This document shows positions 1-6,708 of a stretch of DNA of 13,621 bases, one piece after another. Numbering within the stretch: the first letter of the stretch is position 1; each line of letters opens with the position of its first letter. The notes beneath the pieces are model-generated. The model saw only the letters and a program-made list of their open reading frames with translations, was not told the origin of the DNA and made no database searches. The translations under genes and the position numbers were made by a program. The DNA comes from Saprospiraceae bacterium (GTDB lineage Bacteria; Bacteroidota; Bacteroidia; Chitinophagales; Saprospiraceae), in contig JAJCYJ010000269.1 in NCBI GenBank assembly GCA_029262975.1, positions 1 to 13,621 on the forward strand. The letters are read 5' to 3'.

Positions 1-281
1 CTGGCTTAAGCCATTCCAACCAAAGGTCGGCAGGCTCTTCATCTAAGACTATCGTCTTAGGTCTTTTCAAGACTTTATTTCGTTCACATCATGCGGCTTT
101 CCACGCCCGCCATACTAAGATCTTTTCGTTTTCTTTATAAAACTTCTACTCTTCTCCTTACTCCTGAATGCCCCTATGTTACTTTGATTTATGTTACGGG
201 TTTATGAGACTCCATTCTTTAGTTGATCCCTTAAATGGAATCAATTATCGGATCGAGACATTAAATGAGGGTTTATTTTAA
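1..281. other. Partial cassette end with no recognisable complete gene
   Basis: This stretch is the 5' part (minus-strand reading) of the cassette left of site 1. Unlike its neighbours it has no start codon soon after the cassette boundary. It holds two small inverted repeats: CTAAGAC (43-49) with GTCTTAG (54-60), and TTGATCCC (223-230) with GGAATCAA (237-244, one mismatch). A minus-strand reading frame is open from about 102 to the window edge and could start at TTG 68-70, giving M-K-R-P-K-T-I-V-L-D-E-E-P-A-D-L-W-L-E-W. It looks protein-like but is too short to assign. I recognise no RNA family here. Confidence 0.3.
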
Positions 282-341
282 CGATTTGTGTCTGAAGTGT
301 AGTGGCGATTAGCCACTCTGATTATATACACGTTGTTAGCC
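276..341 (-). repeat. attC-like recombination site 1
   Basis: Outer boxes are TTTTAAC (276-282) and GTTAGCC (335-341). Paired arms include GTGT 288-291 with ACAC 328-331 and AGTGGC 301-306 with GCCACT 312-317 (loop GATTA). The unpaired spacers are 5 nt (283-287) and 3 nt (332-334), the same asymmetry as in the other sites. It follows the stop codon of the DUF6090 gene at 349. Confidence 0.8.
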
Positions 342-348
342 TTTCGTT

Positions 349-1377
349 TTAATATGTTTTTTTCATAGTACCTTTCTGTCTTCCAAAGTGCCAATTATGA
401 CCTTGGGTATGACCCGTTGAATCTAGTACAATAATATTAAAACTTTCATCATTCGCTTGCATGAATGAATTCTTGGAAACTGGAAATAATCTAGCTTTAT
501 CTCCGGCTTTCCATTTGTAAAATAATTTATCAGATTCCATGCTTATAACTGCCGTGCTCGTACTGTCTTTATAGGTACCAAGAAAGTGTTCATAATCTTT
601 TACATTAATATTATAATATGTGGAATCTGAAGCAACAACATCTTCAAGTTGTAATATGTTGGTTAATTCTTGGTAGCTATCTTCTGCGTCTATTCGGAAT
701 TGATAAATGTCAGCGTAATAATTTCCAATTGAAAGCGCAAAATACTGAGCCAAATGATTTTTATAATAGGAATCATTAAGATAATAATTAATGGCATCTT
801 CGGTAAGGTTAATATTGTATATGAATTCACTATACCAATCCATGTTTTGTTTTAAATATGATAAATATTGCGTTATATCAGCTGTCCCAAGTTTAAAAGA
901 CTCTGCCAAATCATTTTTATCGTTTATGTAGATTTTTTTGAGAGACTCTACCAAATGTTTATATTTTTCTGGTATTTTATCACTGTTAACCATCAACTTC
1001 TCAAACCCATTGTTGTTAATTTTTAAATCATATATATTACTTGCAGTATTTACATAATAAGGCCAATTAATGCCTCTATAGTCTTCAACAGACATTTTTT
1101 TTGTCATAATAACATTAATCATTGAATCTTCATTTCTATAATTAGTTATCACAACATTGCTCTCTATAATATCGGCAGATAGGTCTCTATGAATTTCTTT
1201 TAAAGCTTCAAAGATCTTAGCATCTTGTTTCTGGCTTTCATTCAAATTATTCACATTTAAGGCAATTAAAATTCCAATTACTACAAGTAAAATTTCGCCA
1301 ATAGCATAAAATAAATATTTACTAAACTTATTTTCAGTTAAAAGATTTTGTCTAATTTTTCTGAAGAATTTTATCAT
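349..1377 (-). CDS. DUF6090-family membrane-anchored protein
   Basis: The 342-residue protein has the N-terminal signature of the Bacteroidota family DUF6090: a short basic start (MIKFFRKIRQNLL), then one hydrophobic segment at about residues 21-40 (YLFYAIGEILLVVIGILIAL) followed by N-x-N-x-L-N-E. The rest is a mostly helical, charged domain of about 300 residues, expected on the periplasmic side but not proven. The function of the family is unknown to me; copies are common in Cytophagia and Flavobacteriia. The gene fills a single cassette (282-1408), starting 31 nt from the cassette boundary, and no TAnnTTTG promoter is visible in that leader. Length and start agree with the family pattern. 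Confidence 0.8.
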   Translation of the reverse strand: MIKFFRKIRQNLLTENKFSKYLFYAIGEILLVVIGILIALNVNNLNESQKQDAKIFEALKEIHRDLSADIIESNVVITNYRNEDSMINVIMTKKMSVEDYRGINWPYYVNTASNIYDLKINNNGFEKLMVNSDKIPEKYKHLVESLKKIYINDKNDLAESFKLGTADITQYLSYLKQNMDWYSEFIYNINLTEDAINYYLNDSYYKNHLAQYFALSIGNYYADIYQFRIDAEDSYQELTNILQLEDVVASDSTYYNINVKDYEHFLGTYKDSTSTAVISMESDKLFYKWKAGDKARLFPVSKNSFMQANDESFNIIVLDSTGHTQGHNWHFGRQKGTMKKTY

Positions 1378-1402
1378 TGTTTTTCGTTTGTTCTCTAATG
1401 AA

Positions 1403-1468
1403 GGCTTACGTCCAAGTGCATGTGGAGAAGTGAGGCACGAACTCTTCCATCATCGAACGTTGTTAGTC
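1403..1468 (-). repeat. attC-like recombination site 2
   Basis: Outer boxes are GGCTTAC (1403-1409) and GTTAGTC (1462-1468). The arms are imperfect: ACGTCCAAGTG...GTGGA on the left pairs with TCCATCATCGAACGT on the right, with several bulges. The left box has TAC instead of the usual AAC, the only site with that change. It follows the stop of the DUF2442-XRE gene (1477). Confidence 0.7.
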
Positions 1469-1476
1469 ACTAGCCT

Positions 1477-1989
1477 TTATTGTATGCTAATTTTCATTCT
1501 TCGCCCTAATCCTCCCTCTATAATTTTCTTTAGAGTGGACAATTCGATTCCGGTTCGATTATTTTCCACTCGAGAAATATAGTGTTTAGTTGTTCCGCTT
1601 TTGTTTGCGAGTTCCTCTTGAGTTAAACCCAAATCATGTCTGGTTTGCTTTATTAAAAGCCCAATTTCCAGTAGCCTTGTTTCGTCAAGATAACTATTTT
1701 CATACAGGACTATTGGATCTAATTGGTAATCGTAGAGAACTTTTTCACCTTTATCATTTGAACTCTCAATCCTTATATTGTCCCAAGATAAAGTACCGTC
1801 TACCAACTTAACTTTGTTAAATTCTTTTGTTGAGTTTGCAATAGGATACTCTACGTCTTTTGAGGTAATATTCCATTTGGCAAACAGTTCTTTAAAATCG
1901 ATAATTCTCGATTCTCCATTGTTGAATAAACAGGAAATTTTAAAATTGTCAATATCATGAATTTTGATAATTCTTTTTACTGTTCTCAT
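1477..1989 (-). CDS. DUF2442 / XRE helix-turn-helix fusion, probable antitoxin-type regulator
   Basis: The 170-residue protein joins an N-terminal DUF2442-like domain (about residues 5-90, with the pattern IIDFKELFAKW...L) to a C-terminal XRE/Cro helix-turn-helix (about 107-163: IKQTRHDLGLTQEELANKSG followed by the recognition helix region KHYISRVENNRTG). DUF2442 genes commonly sit next to DUF4160 genes in a two-gene unit that resembles a type II toxin-antitoxin module. Here the start codon overlaps the upstream DUF4160 stop in an ATGA arrangement (1986-1989), which implies translational coupling. The HTH makes this the likely DNA-binding autorepressor acting on the palindrome at 2247-2266. 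Which partner is toxic, if either, is inference. Confidence 0.8.
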   Translation of the reverse strand: MRTVKRIIKIHDIDNFKISCLFNNGESRIIDFKELFAKWNITSKDVEYPIANSTKEFNKVKLVDGTLSWDNIRIESSNDKGEKVLYDYQLDPIVLYENSYLDETRLLEIGLLIKQTRHDLGLTQEELANKSGTTKHYISRVENNRTGIELSTLKKIIEGGLGRRMKISIQ

Positions 1990-2219
1990 AATTGAGGATT
2001 TAAATTATTCCATTCACGATTTATAAAATCTAAATTTCCCGTTGCCCACAGGATAACTTTCTTCCGATATTTCTTTGGGACATAACCTGAATAGGTTGAA
2101 AGATCTTCAATTCTCACCAGTTCTTCATATTCAGCCACATAAATGTGAAAGTGCGGAGGATTGTGATCTCTTGCATATATGAAAATCTTTACCCCATCGA
2201 TAATCTTAATACAAGCCAA
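1986..2219 (-). CDS. DUF4160-family small protein, partner of DUF2442-XRE
   Basis: The 77-residue protein carries the DUF4160 hallmark D-H-N-P-P-H-F-H-I-Y (residues about 18-27) after an I-K-I-I-D-G-V-K-I-F-I-Y strand, and ends with a K-K-V-x-x-W-A-x-x-N helix that is also typical. The start is a TTG at 2217-2219: the frame is closed by TGA four codons upstream, the family start aligns at this residue, and a good promoter lies directly upstream. It is the first gene of a two-gene operon with the DUF2442-XRE gene. The pair is a candidate toxin-antitoxin or regulatory module carried as one cassette (1409-2314). The biochemical role of DUF4160 is not established to my knowledge. Confidence 0.8.
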   Translation of the reverse strand: MACIKIIDGVKIFIYARDHNPPHFHIYVAEYEELVRIEDLSTYSGYVPKKYRKKVILWATGNLDFINREWNNLNPQL

Positions 2220-2233
2220 ATTCAGATTTCATC

Positions 2234-2264
2234 CAAAGATAGCGGTTGTTGCTGAATTAAGCAA
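2234..2264 (-). promoter_or_regulatory. Bacteroidota-type promoter of the DUF4160/DUF2442 operon
   Basis: On the minus strand TTG (2262-2264) is followed after exactly 20 nt by TATCTTTG (2234-2241), a perfect TAnnTTTG -7 element. The TTG start codon lies about 15 nt downstream of the -7 element, so the leader would be very short. The same TTG-N20-TAnnTTTG layout recurs upstream of hicA. Confidence 0.7.
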
Positions 2265-2266
2265 CA
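2247..2266. promoter_or_regulatory. Operator-like inverted repeat in promoter spacer
   Basis: TGTTGCT (2247-2253) and AGCAACA (2260-2266) form a perfect 7-bp inverted repeat around a 6-nt centre. It occupies the spacer and overlaps the -33 TTG of the DUF4160 promoter, an ideal position for repression by the XRE domain of the downstream gene product. Confidence 0.55.
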
Positions 2267-2308
2267 TTTATATACGCAATGTACCGGTCAGATTATGGTT
2301 GAGCTTGT

Positions 2309-2377
2309 GACTAACGTCCAAGTATACCCGTCGGAGTCTGCCGATAGGCGACTATGGCGAGGTATACAGTGTTGTAG
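2309..2377 (-). repeat. attC-like recombination site 3
   Basis: Outer boxes are GACTAAC (2309-2315) and GTTGTAG (2371-2377). The arm GTATACC (2322-2328) pairs with GGTATAC (2361-2367). Spacers are 6 nt on the left and 3 nt on the right, and an extra unpaired A follows CG on the right arm. The interior holds further pairing, e.g. TCGG (2331-2334) with CCGA (2341-2344). Confidence 0.85.
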
Positions 2378-2389
2378 ATAGGCATTTCT

Positions 2390-2776
2390 CTACATTGGTT
2401 GCAATTCAGTTGAACTTAATTCTTTACCGATTTTCCGTATCTCTTTTTCAATCTTTGCCACTTGTTTAACACTCGGAAATTTGATCCCTTTTGAATACTG
2501 TCTTAAAAGACTAGAATTCATTCCAATTCTATTTGCAAGAGTTGTTATGTTTATATAATCATTTAGTTTGAAGAACTCTTGAATATCCATAACCAAATCA
2601 AGTTCAAATTCAGGAACTGGTTTACCCAATTCCTCAAAGTATATGGCAATTGCTTCTGTTGTGTTTTCTATAAGTTCAGTAATGGATTCACCACTTGAAA
2701 ATACTGATTTAAGTTTGTCTAATTGACCCCAAAATCCATGTTCGTTTTTTTCAATTATTAATTTGTATTGTTTCAT
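2390..2776 (-). CDS. hicB: HicB-type antitoxin with C-terminal DNA-binding domain
   Basis: The 128-residue protein begins with the partial RNase-H-like HicB fold (Y-K-L-I-I-E-K-N-E-H-G-F-W-G-Q, then a G-E-S-I-T-E-L-I-E-N helix, residues about 1-50). It ends with a helix-turn-helix region (about 78-118: I-T-T-L-A-N-R-I-G-M-N-S-S-L-L-R-Q-Y). HicB antitoxins bind and block HicA and repress their own operon. The gene overlaps the upstream hicA stop by ATGA (2773-2776), the usual coupled arrangement with toxin first. The likely DNA target is the palindrome at 2967-2982. It ends 13 nt before attC-like site 3, filling a compact cassette (2315-3020). Confidence 0.88.
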   Translation of the reverse strand: MKQYKLIIEKNEHGFWGQLDKLKSVFSSGESITELIENTTEAIAIYFEELGKPVPEFELDLVMDIQEFFKLNDYINITTLANRIGMNSSLLRQYSKGIKFPSVKQVAKIEKEIRKIGKELSSTELQPM

Positions 2777-2958
2777 TTCAGTCGTGCTTGTTTAATAATT
2801 CTATTCGCTGTTCCAGTTGGTACTTCTTTACCTCGATGATATGGAAAAACTAATATTCCATCAACTCCATCCTTCGCAAGAATTTTGTGACTTCCCTTTT
2901 GTCGAATCTCTCGCCAACCATTCTGTTTCAGCATTTTGAATAGTTTGTCACACTTCAT
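2773..2958 (-). CDS. hicA: HicA-type mRNA interferase toxin
   Basis: This small basic protein has the HicA double-stranded-RNA-binding-like fold: M-K-C-D-K-L-F-K-M-L-K-Q-N-G-W-R, then R-Q-K-G-S-H-K-I with the conserved catalytic histidine, a strand V-F-P-Y-H, and the P-T-G-T-A-N-R-I-I-K-Q-A end. HicA cleaves mRNAs and stops translation until HicB neutralises it. I prefer ATG 2956-2958 (61 residues) over the in-frame ATG at 2971-2973. The family begins at this MK-x-x-x-L residue, and the upstream ATG lies inside the operator and promoter, before the predicted transcript start. The transcript would then be leaderless or nearly so. Confidence 0.88.
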   Translation of the reverse strand: MKCDKLFKMLKQNGWREIRQKGSHKILAKDGVDGILVFPYHRGKEVPTGTANRIIKQARLK

Positions 2959-2961
2959 ATC

Positions 2962-2992
2962 CAAAGGTAACATAAATGTTACTTATTTCCAA
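2962..2992 (-). promoter_or_regulatory. hicAB promoter
   Basis: On the minus strand TTG (2990-2992) is followed after exactly 20 nt by TACCTTTG (2962-2969), a perfect TAnnTTTG -7 box. The hicA ATG at 2958 is 3 nt downstream of the -7 box, which argues for that start and a leaderless or almost leaderless message. Spacing is identical to that of the DUF4160 operon promoter. Confidence 0.65.
2967..2982. promoter_or_regulatory. Operator-like palindrome for HicB autoregulation
   Basis: GTAACATAAATGTTAC is a perfect inverted repeat with 7-bp arms (GTAACAT/ATGTTAC) and a 2-bp centre. It lies in the promoter spacer and overlaps the start of the -7 element, so bound HicB would block RNA polymerase. 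HicB as binder is inferred from the family. Confidence 0.6.
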
Positions 2993-3014
2993 GTGCTGTT
3001 TATTCTTAGCTTAT

Positions 3015-3082
3015 CTATAACGGTACTGCGACATCAGTCGTGCTGACGAAGGAAGCATGATCATGATCGTCGCTTGTTATAG
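3015..3082 (-). repeat. attC-like recombination site 4
   Basis: Outer boxes are CTATAAC (3015-3021) and GTTATAG (3076-3082). The arm GCGAC (3028-3032) pairs with GTCGC (3069-3073), and pairing continues inward to TGCT/AGCA with extra bases on the right arm. Spacers are 6 nt on the left and 2 nt on the right. Confidence 0.85.
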
Positions 3083-3086
3083 CCTG

Positions 3087-3839
3087 TTATTCATTTAATA
3101 CTATTTGTCTTCCATCAATTCCCCCATCTGTCGAGAATGCTTCAATACATTCATTTATTTCAATTAGAGAATTAGCTTTCGCAAAAGACTCCGATTTATT
3201 TTTTATTTCATTTGAATAAGTATGTAGATGAATGTTTCCATACTGACAAATATCGCCTACGAATTGATGATTATCTGTTGAAAACCAGCAATACGGAAGT
3301 GATGCATTACATCTTATTATCCAAAATAAATTCGAGGCAAATTCAGCTAATTTGTAACCTGACAATTTAAATGCTCCACTAAATTCTTCACTTGTTCCGA
3401 TCTCTCTTAAATAATTTGATGCTTTGACAACTGGTTTGTAATCGTTTTCTTGGGACAACCACGGTACATCATAATCTAAGATAAATATTAGTTCAGCATT
3501 CAGTTCATCACTTAATTGTTCTAATATTTTTCCGATTTCGATGGAATGGATAAATATATCTTTGAATTTCAAGTTGTACTTAAGCTCTCCGAAGTATTCA
3601 TATTTTTTAATAGTGACATTATCTTTCCGTTCAAGGAATTCGTCCAACTCTTGTTTGATAATTGAGTCTATTTCTATTTGATCGTAATATCGTTCTTTGT
3701 CTTGTTCCCAGTCAAAATAGTTTCCGGGAGTAGTCATATAGGGATCTTCCCTTGGATCAAACCGCTTTTGCCTAGTTCCTATGAATGAAGCGAATACTTC
3801 ATTTTGCAATGCTTGTTTTCTTGATATCAACATTTTCAT
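3087..3839 (-). CDS. Hypothetical soluble protein, family not recognised
   Basis: This 250-residue acidic protein has no signal peptide or membrane segment, so it is probably cytoplasmic. I see no domain I can name. Its middle alternates charged helices with hydrophobic strands (e.g. A-E-L-I-F-I-L-D-Y-D-V-P-W). A cysteine/aromatic patch near residues 177-195 (I-I-R-C-N-A-S-L-P-Y-C-W-F) and the pair C-Q-Y-G-N-I-H-L-H-T are the most distinctive features. It is alone in its cassette (3021-3854), starts 15 nt from the cassette boundary and has no visible promoter. An ATG two codons in is an equally possible start. Orphan genes of this kind are normal cargo in integron arrays. Confidence 0.7.
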   Translation of the reverse strand: MKMLISRKQALQNEVFASFIGTRQKRFDPREDPYMTTPGNYFDWEQDKERYYDQIEIDSIIKQELDEFLERKDNVTIKKYEYFGELKYNLKFKDIFIHSIEIGKILEQLSDELNAELIFILDYDVPWLSQENDYKPVVKASNYLREIGTSEEFSGAFKLSGYKLAEFASNLFWIIRCNASLPYCWFSTDNHQFVGDICQYGNIHLHTYSNEIKNKSESFAKANSLIEINECIEAFSTDGGIDGRQIVLNE

Positions 3840-3848
3840 TCTAATTGG

Positions 3849-3916
3849 CTATAACGGTCTCGTATCGGCGGCGTTGCGAGCTTTTGCTCGCAATGAACGC
3901 TTATGCATTGTTCGCT
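3849..3916 (-). repeat. attC-like recombination site 5
   Basis: Outer boxes are CTATAAC (3849-3855) and GTTCGCT (3910-3916). The tip is a strong stem, TTGCGAGC (3874-3881) with GCTCGCAA (3886-3893) around a TTTT loop. Weaker pairing (GTATC..GCG with CGCTTATGC) continues outward. The two outer boxes do not match each other in the array, but each matches the far end of its own cassette. Confidence 0.8.
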
Positions 3917-3929
3917 ATCGTTTTCTCTT

Positions 3930-4949
3930 TCAATTTTTGCCTAAAAACCATTTTGATTCTCCCCATTCTTCCAGTATTTTCGCTGCGGCCGGACCCATCA
4001 CATCTTTCTGTAATAATGTCTCTTCTCCCAATAAAAATAAAGATGCTTCTTTCTCTAAATCAACTTTTGTTAATAAAACTAATGCGTGTTCTTCTGCTTT
4101 TTCTTGGTTATTTCCAAATATCGAAAATTGGAATTCAGCATAAACAACTCTCCTTTCTACAGACGGCTCTTTTAGTAACCATTGGAAAAAGATTTTAAGA
4201 GCATATAAATCCCGTGGTTGGTGAAATCCCAAAACCACTACTCTTAATTCATCCCAGTTTTCATCGGGATATGAAAACTTCCATTCTTCCAATTGCTTTA
4301 AGAATTGGGTTAATTGTTCCTTTGCTCCATCATTCAAATTAACTTCAACGAGTTTTCTTACGGACTTTGCAAAATCATGGAATTCTTCTTTGCTTGTTTT
4401 TTTATCTGAAATGATTTTTTGTACGTATTGATTTGATTTAGTCAATAAGGATAAAATTCGTTGCTTTTGGTTTTCATTAATGTGTTTGACATCTTTTATC
4501 CCTTGCTCGGCATTTTTTATAAGCAGACTATATTCATTTAGCTTCAATAAGGTACTATCGTTATTTACATTAAAATTGGAAGGATACAATATCGAATAGA
4601 TTGCCAATGGCGTATGGGATGTGTGAGCAAAAGTAAAATATGCTTTCTTATCCATTTTAAATCTGACCTTCTCTTCATTTGACCGAATCAAAGTCATATT
4701 TAATAGGTCTTGAGTAATTACAGGATAATTTGCATGCATCTTCTTTGCATGTCTGTTTACCACAATTTTATAGTGATGCCTAAAAGAAGATTTTAAAGCA
4801 TTTTGCCAATCATCTTCAACACTAATCTGAGATGCTATCGGTTTAAGATCTTTTACCGCAGGTTTGGAAATTTTACAACTACTGAGTACAATTAAAATTA
4901 TAATCAAACTTAGTTGAGGAATCGATTTTTGAAGATGATATTTTTTCAT
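3930..4949 (-). CDS. Lipoprotein of unknown function
   Basis: The 339-residue protein starts with a type II signal peptide: basic MKKYHLQK, a hydrophobic run from about residue 13, and a lipobox L-S-S-C with the lipidated cysteine at 25. The mature part is largely helical and rich in charged residues. The C-terminal third resembles repeated helical hairpins (L-K-Q-L-E-E-W, F-F-Q-W-L-L-K-E-P, A-A-A-K-I-L-E-E-W), possibly TPR-like, though no canonical TPR is clear. I recognise no catalytic motif. It is alone in cassette 3855-4975, with the start 26 nt from the boundary and no TAnnTTTG promoter there. Envelope location is well supported; function is unknown. Confidence 0.75.
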   Translation of the reverse strand: MKKYHLQKSIPQLSLIIILIVLSSCKISKPAVKDLKPIASQISVEDDWQNALKSSFRHHYKIVVNRHAKKMHANYPVITQDLLNMTLIRSNEEKVRFKMDKKAYFTFAHTSHTPLAIYSILYPSNFNVNNDSTLLKLNEYSLLIKNAEQGIKDVKHINENQKQRILSLLTKSNQYVQKIISDKKTSKEEFHDFAKSVRKLVEVNLNDGAKEQLTQFLKQLEEWKFSYPDENWDELRVVVLGFHQPRDLYALKIFFQWLLKEPSVERRVVYAEFQFSIFGNNQEKAEEHALVLLTKVDLEKEASLFLLGEETLLQKDVMGPAAAKILEEWGESKWFLGKN

Positions 4950-4969
4950 TGTATTTTGTTTTTAATGAT

Positions 4970-5038
4970 AGCGAACGGATTGAATGTACCCAGCGTCTCG
5001 GACATAGGAGGATATGCTGTGGTCACATCTTGTTATAG
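4970..5038 (-). repeat. attC-like recombination site 6
   Basis: Outer boxes are AGCGAAC (4970-4976) and GTTATAG (5032-5038). ATGT-ACC-CAGC (4984-4994) pairs with GCTG-GGT-ACAT on the right arm, interrupted by two unpaired bases, T5020 and C5024. Two extra bases a few nucleotides apart on one arm mirror the extrahelical bases of true attC sites. Spacers are 7 and 3 nt. Confidence 0.88.
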
Positions 5039-5055
5039 GTCGTATTTAACTTAGT

Positions 5056-6207
5056 TTAAAAGCGGTCCTCCATCCAATTGTGAATTCTTTTGTTGGCAGC
5101 TTGCATTAAAGCAACATTATCTTGGTCAGGGTTTTCTTGTTCATCTAGCAAACCATACCTTCTAGCTTTGTTTCGCTGGTAAGCACCACACAAATGAAAG
5201 CCTACACAACCTGGATTTTTGTGAAGGGTTGCCAATGTTTCAGCGTACCATTGTCCATTGTTTCTTGTAAACTCACCTTTCTTGGTTTGCCATTTCATTT
5301 TTGCTGCATCGGCTAATAACACTGGCTTACCTGTCTTTTGATGCCAGTCTTTTAAATGAGTAACAGGATCTCTAAAATCTTGAAAAGATAAGACATCCAC
5401 ATAAGGCAAGGCGGCATCGATCACTTCTATAGCTATTGGAGCATTGGCTTCATAGCGATCTCCTAGGATAAGGTGGTTTTTGTCATATCTCCGGATAGCG
5501 TCATACGTTGTTTTGTAGTATTGTTGAGCTAATTCAAATAGTTCCTTTTTGCCAGTTTCCGTCTTTAATCGGTCTGGATCGAAAACAGGGCCTCTCCATT
5601 TATTTTGATCTTGGGTATGTATCCAAGTGGGACAGTCATTGTAAAAATACCCAATCAGATTAGTGTCTTCAGATAAAGCAGCACAGTGGTCTCTAGCAAC
5701 ATAATCGCACCACTCTTCCCATTCTGTACTAAAAAAATCAAAATGAGTGGTATGTTGTTCCCATTGGTGCATTTCAGTAAAAGGCAACAAATGGCAGTAG
5801 GGCATATCCAATGCCTTATATTCATCATTCGTAAAAGATCTGGAATGACGCCATTGACGTACAGTGACTTCTTGCACCCATCCGACAGTATTGAATCCCC
5901 ATTGTTTTAGATTGGGTGCTACGGATTCTTTAATCCATTTAATTGTACTCCCCTGGTACTTATCCCGCCACAGGTGAATGTTCTCTGGATACCTCAAAGT
6001 AGCAGGGTCAATATGATTGAGACCTATCGAAAAAAAAGGTTTCCCGGCTGGAGTAATAAACCACCAGTGATCGTCTCTCTTATCAATTGAGAAAAATCCT
6101 TTTGAGCTATTCGCTGTTCCTACATTGGATGAGCCCCGTAAGATTGGCCATGTCATGGCAAGCCCGCTGAAAGAGATGGCTGAATTCAAAAATGATCTTC
6201 GTTTCAA
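5056..6207 (-). CDS. Tat-exported glycoside-hydrolase-like (TIM-barrel) protein
   Basis: The 383-residue protein opens with a twin-arginine-like signal (M-K-R-R-S-F-L-N-S-A-I-S-F-S-G-L-A). A domain beginning G-F-F-S-I-D-K-R-D-D-H-W-W-F-I-T-P-A-G-K-P-F-F-S-I-G-L-N-H follows, typical of agarase/beta-galactosidase-like clan GH-A enzymes. In the barrel, L-I-G-Y-F-Y-N-D-C-P (Asp191) lies where relatives usually have an N-E acid/base pair. K-P-V-L-L-A-D-A-A-K (Asp300) lies where a nucleophile Glu is often found. Either Asp does the work or the protein has a different activity; the substrate is unknown. The start is TTG 6205-6207: the frame is closed by TAA upstream and this start gives the intact Tat motif. 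It is the sole gene of cassette 4976-6248. Confidence 0.72.
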   Translation of the reverse strand: MKRRSFLNSAISFSGLAMTWPILRGSSNVGTANSSKGFFSIDKRDDHWWFITPAGKPFFSIGLNHIDPATLRYPENIHLWRDKYQGSTIKWIKESVAPNLKQWGFNTVGWVQEVTVRQWRHSRSFTNDEYKALDMPYCHLLPFTEMHQWEQHTTHFDFFSTEWEEWCDYVARDHCAALSEDTNLIGYFYNDCPTWIHTQDQNKWRGPVFDPDRLKTETGKKELFELAQQYYKTTYDAIRRYDKNHLILGDRYEANAPIAIEVIDAALPYVDVLSFQDFRDPVTHLKDWHQKTGKPVLLADAAKMKWQTKKGEFTRNNGQWYAETLATLHKNPGCVGFHLCGAYQRNKARRYGLLDEQENPDQDNVALMQAANKRIHNWMEDRF

Positions 6208-6242
6208 GGGTTTTTCTTTTCTGGTTATTTAATGCTAATGAC

Positions 6243-6376
6243 CTATAACGTCCGGTATACGTGTCGTATCGGTTCTCCACCCTCCCCAAGATAATAACTC
6301 CTTTAACCATTATAACCATACAATAGATAAATATCAAATATTAGAGCCGAGATGATCATCGTATACCGTGTTGTAA
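6243..6376 (-). repeat. attC-like recombination site 7 (long, 134 bp)
   Basis: Outer boxes are CTATAAC (6243-6249) and GTTGTAA (6370-6376). GGTATACG (6254-6261) pairs with CGTATACC (6360-6367), and ATCGG...CTC pairs weakly with GAG..CCGA further in. The 70-nt loop is A/T-rich and without an evident gene. It resembles the long VCR-type attC sites. Confidence 0.8.
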
Positions 6377-6708
6377 ACCGCTTACCACCTTTTCCCGATA
6401 TAAGGAGGGCGGCGCTAAGAGCCACTATTCCACCAAAAGGCGTTCGAATTCGTGCCACCCGGCCTTACATCTGATCATGCGGCCACATGTGTCAAAATTT
6501 ACTACTTTATCCATCGGAACTTCGCCAGGAGTTATTTTCTAATTTTCTCTTACCCCACAATTCTAATGAGGTTCCGCCATGTCAAACTTTACCTTCTTAA
6601 GTTTACCTCAATGCAAGGAAGGTGTGAGGAGAGCGTGCCACAATGTCGTTCAGCATTGAGCCCTCCCAAGCCTACTTGATGTTTGACTTTTTGCAATCTG
6701 ATTAAGCA
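6377..6708. other. Cassette interior without a convincing gene, with short repeats
   Basis: Cassette 6249-6714 has no good reading frame in the expected minus orientation; the best are about 17 and 29 codons. A 13-bp direct repeat, TGTCAAAATTTAC (6490-6502) and TGTCAAACTTTAC (6580-6592), is spaced 90 bp. CGGAAC (6515-6520) and GTTCCG (6571-6576) form an inverted pair between the copies, and an inverted GTTTGAC occurs near 6681. Multiple TGTCAAA-type repeats recall the terminal regions of IS21-family elements, so this may be an insertion-sequence remnant, or a noncoding cassette. No assignment is secure. Confidence 0.35.

Noticed and set aside
1..120. Group II intron or structured RNA at the left edge
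   Set aside because: Some phrases looked intron-like, but no domain V or conserved intron ends could be found in the part visible.
1388..1582. Plus-strand 64-codon frame covering site 2
   Set aside because: It lies over the attC-like palindrome and the end of the DUF2442-XRE gene on the opposite strand; it is a shadow frame.
3781..4198. Two plus-strand frames of about 120 codons overlapping site 5
   Set aside because: Both are antisense to the well supported lipoprotein gene and span the recombination site; nothing in them resembles a domain.
6107..6337. Minus-strand 76-codon frame over the start of the glycoside hydrolase and site 7
   Set aside because: It overlaps the better supported hydrolase gene and reads through the recombination site; its composition is not protein-like.
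6452..6679. Plus-strand 75-codon reading frame in the gene-less cassette
   Set aside because: It runs against the orientation of every other gene, resembles no family and has no promoter or ribosome-binding site. It overlaps the repeats and looks like chance.
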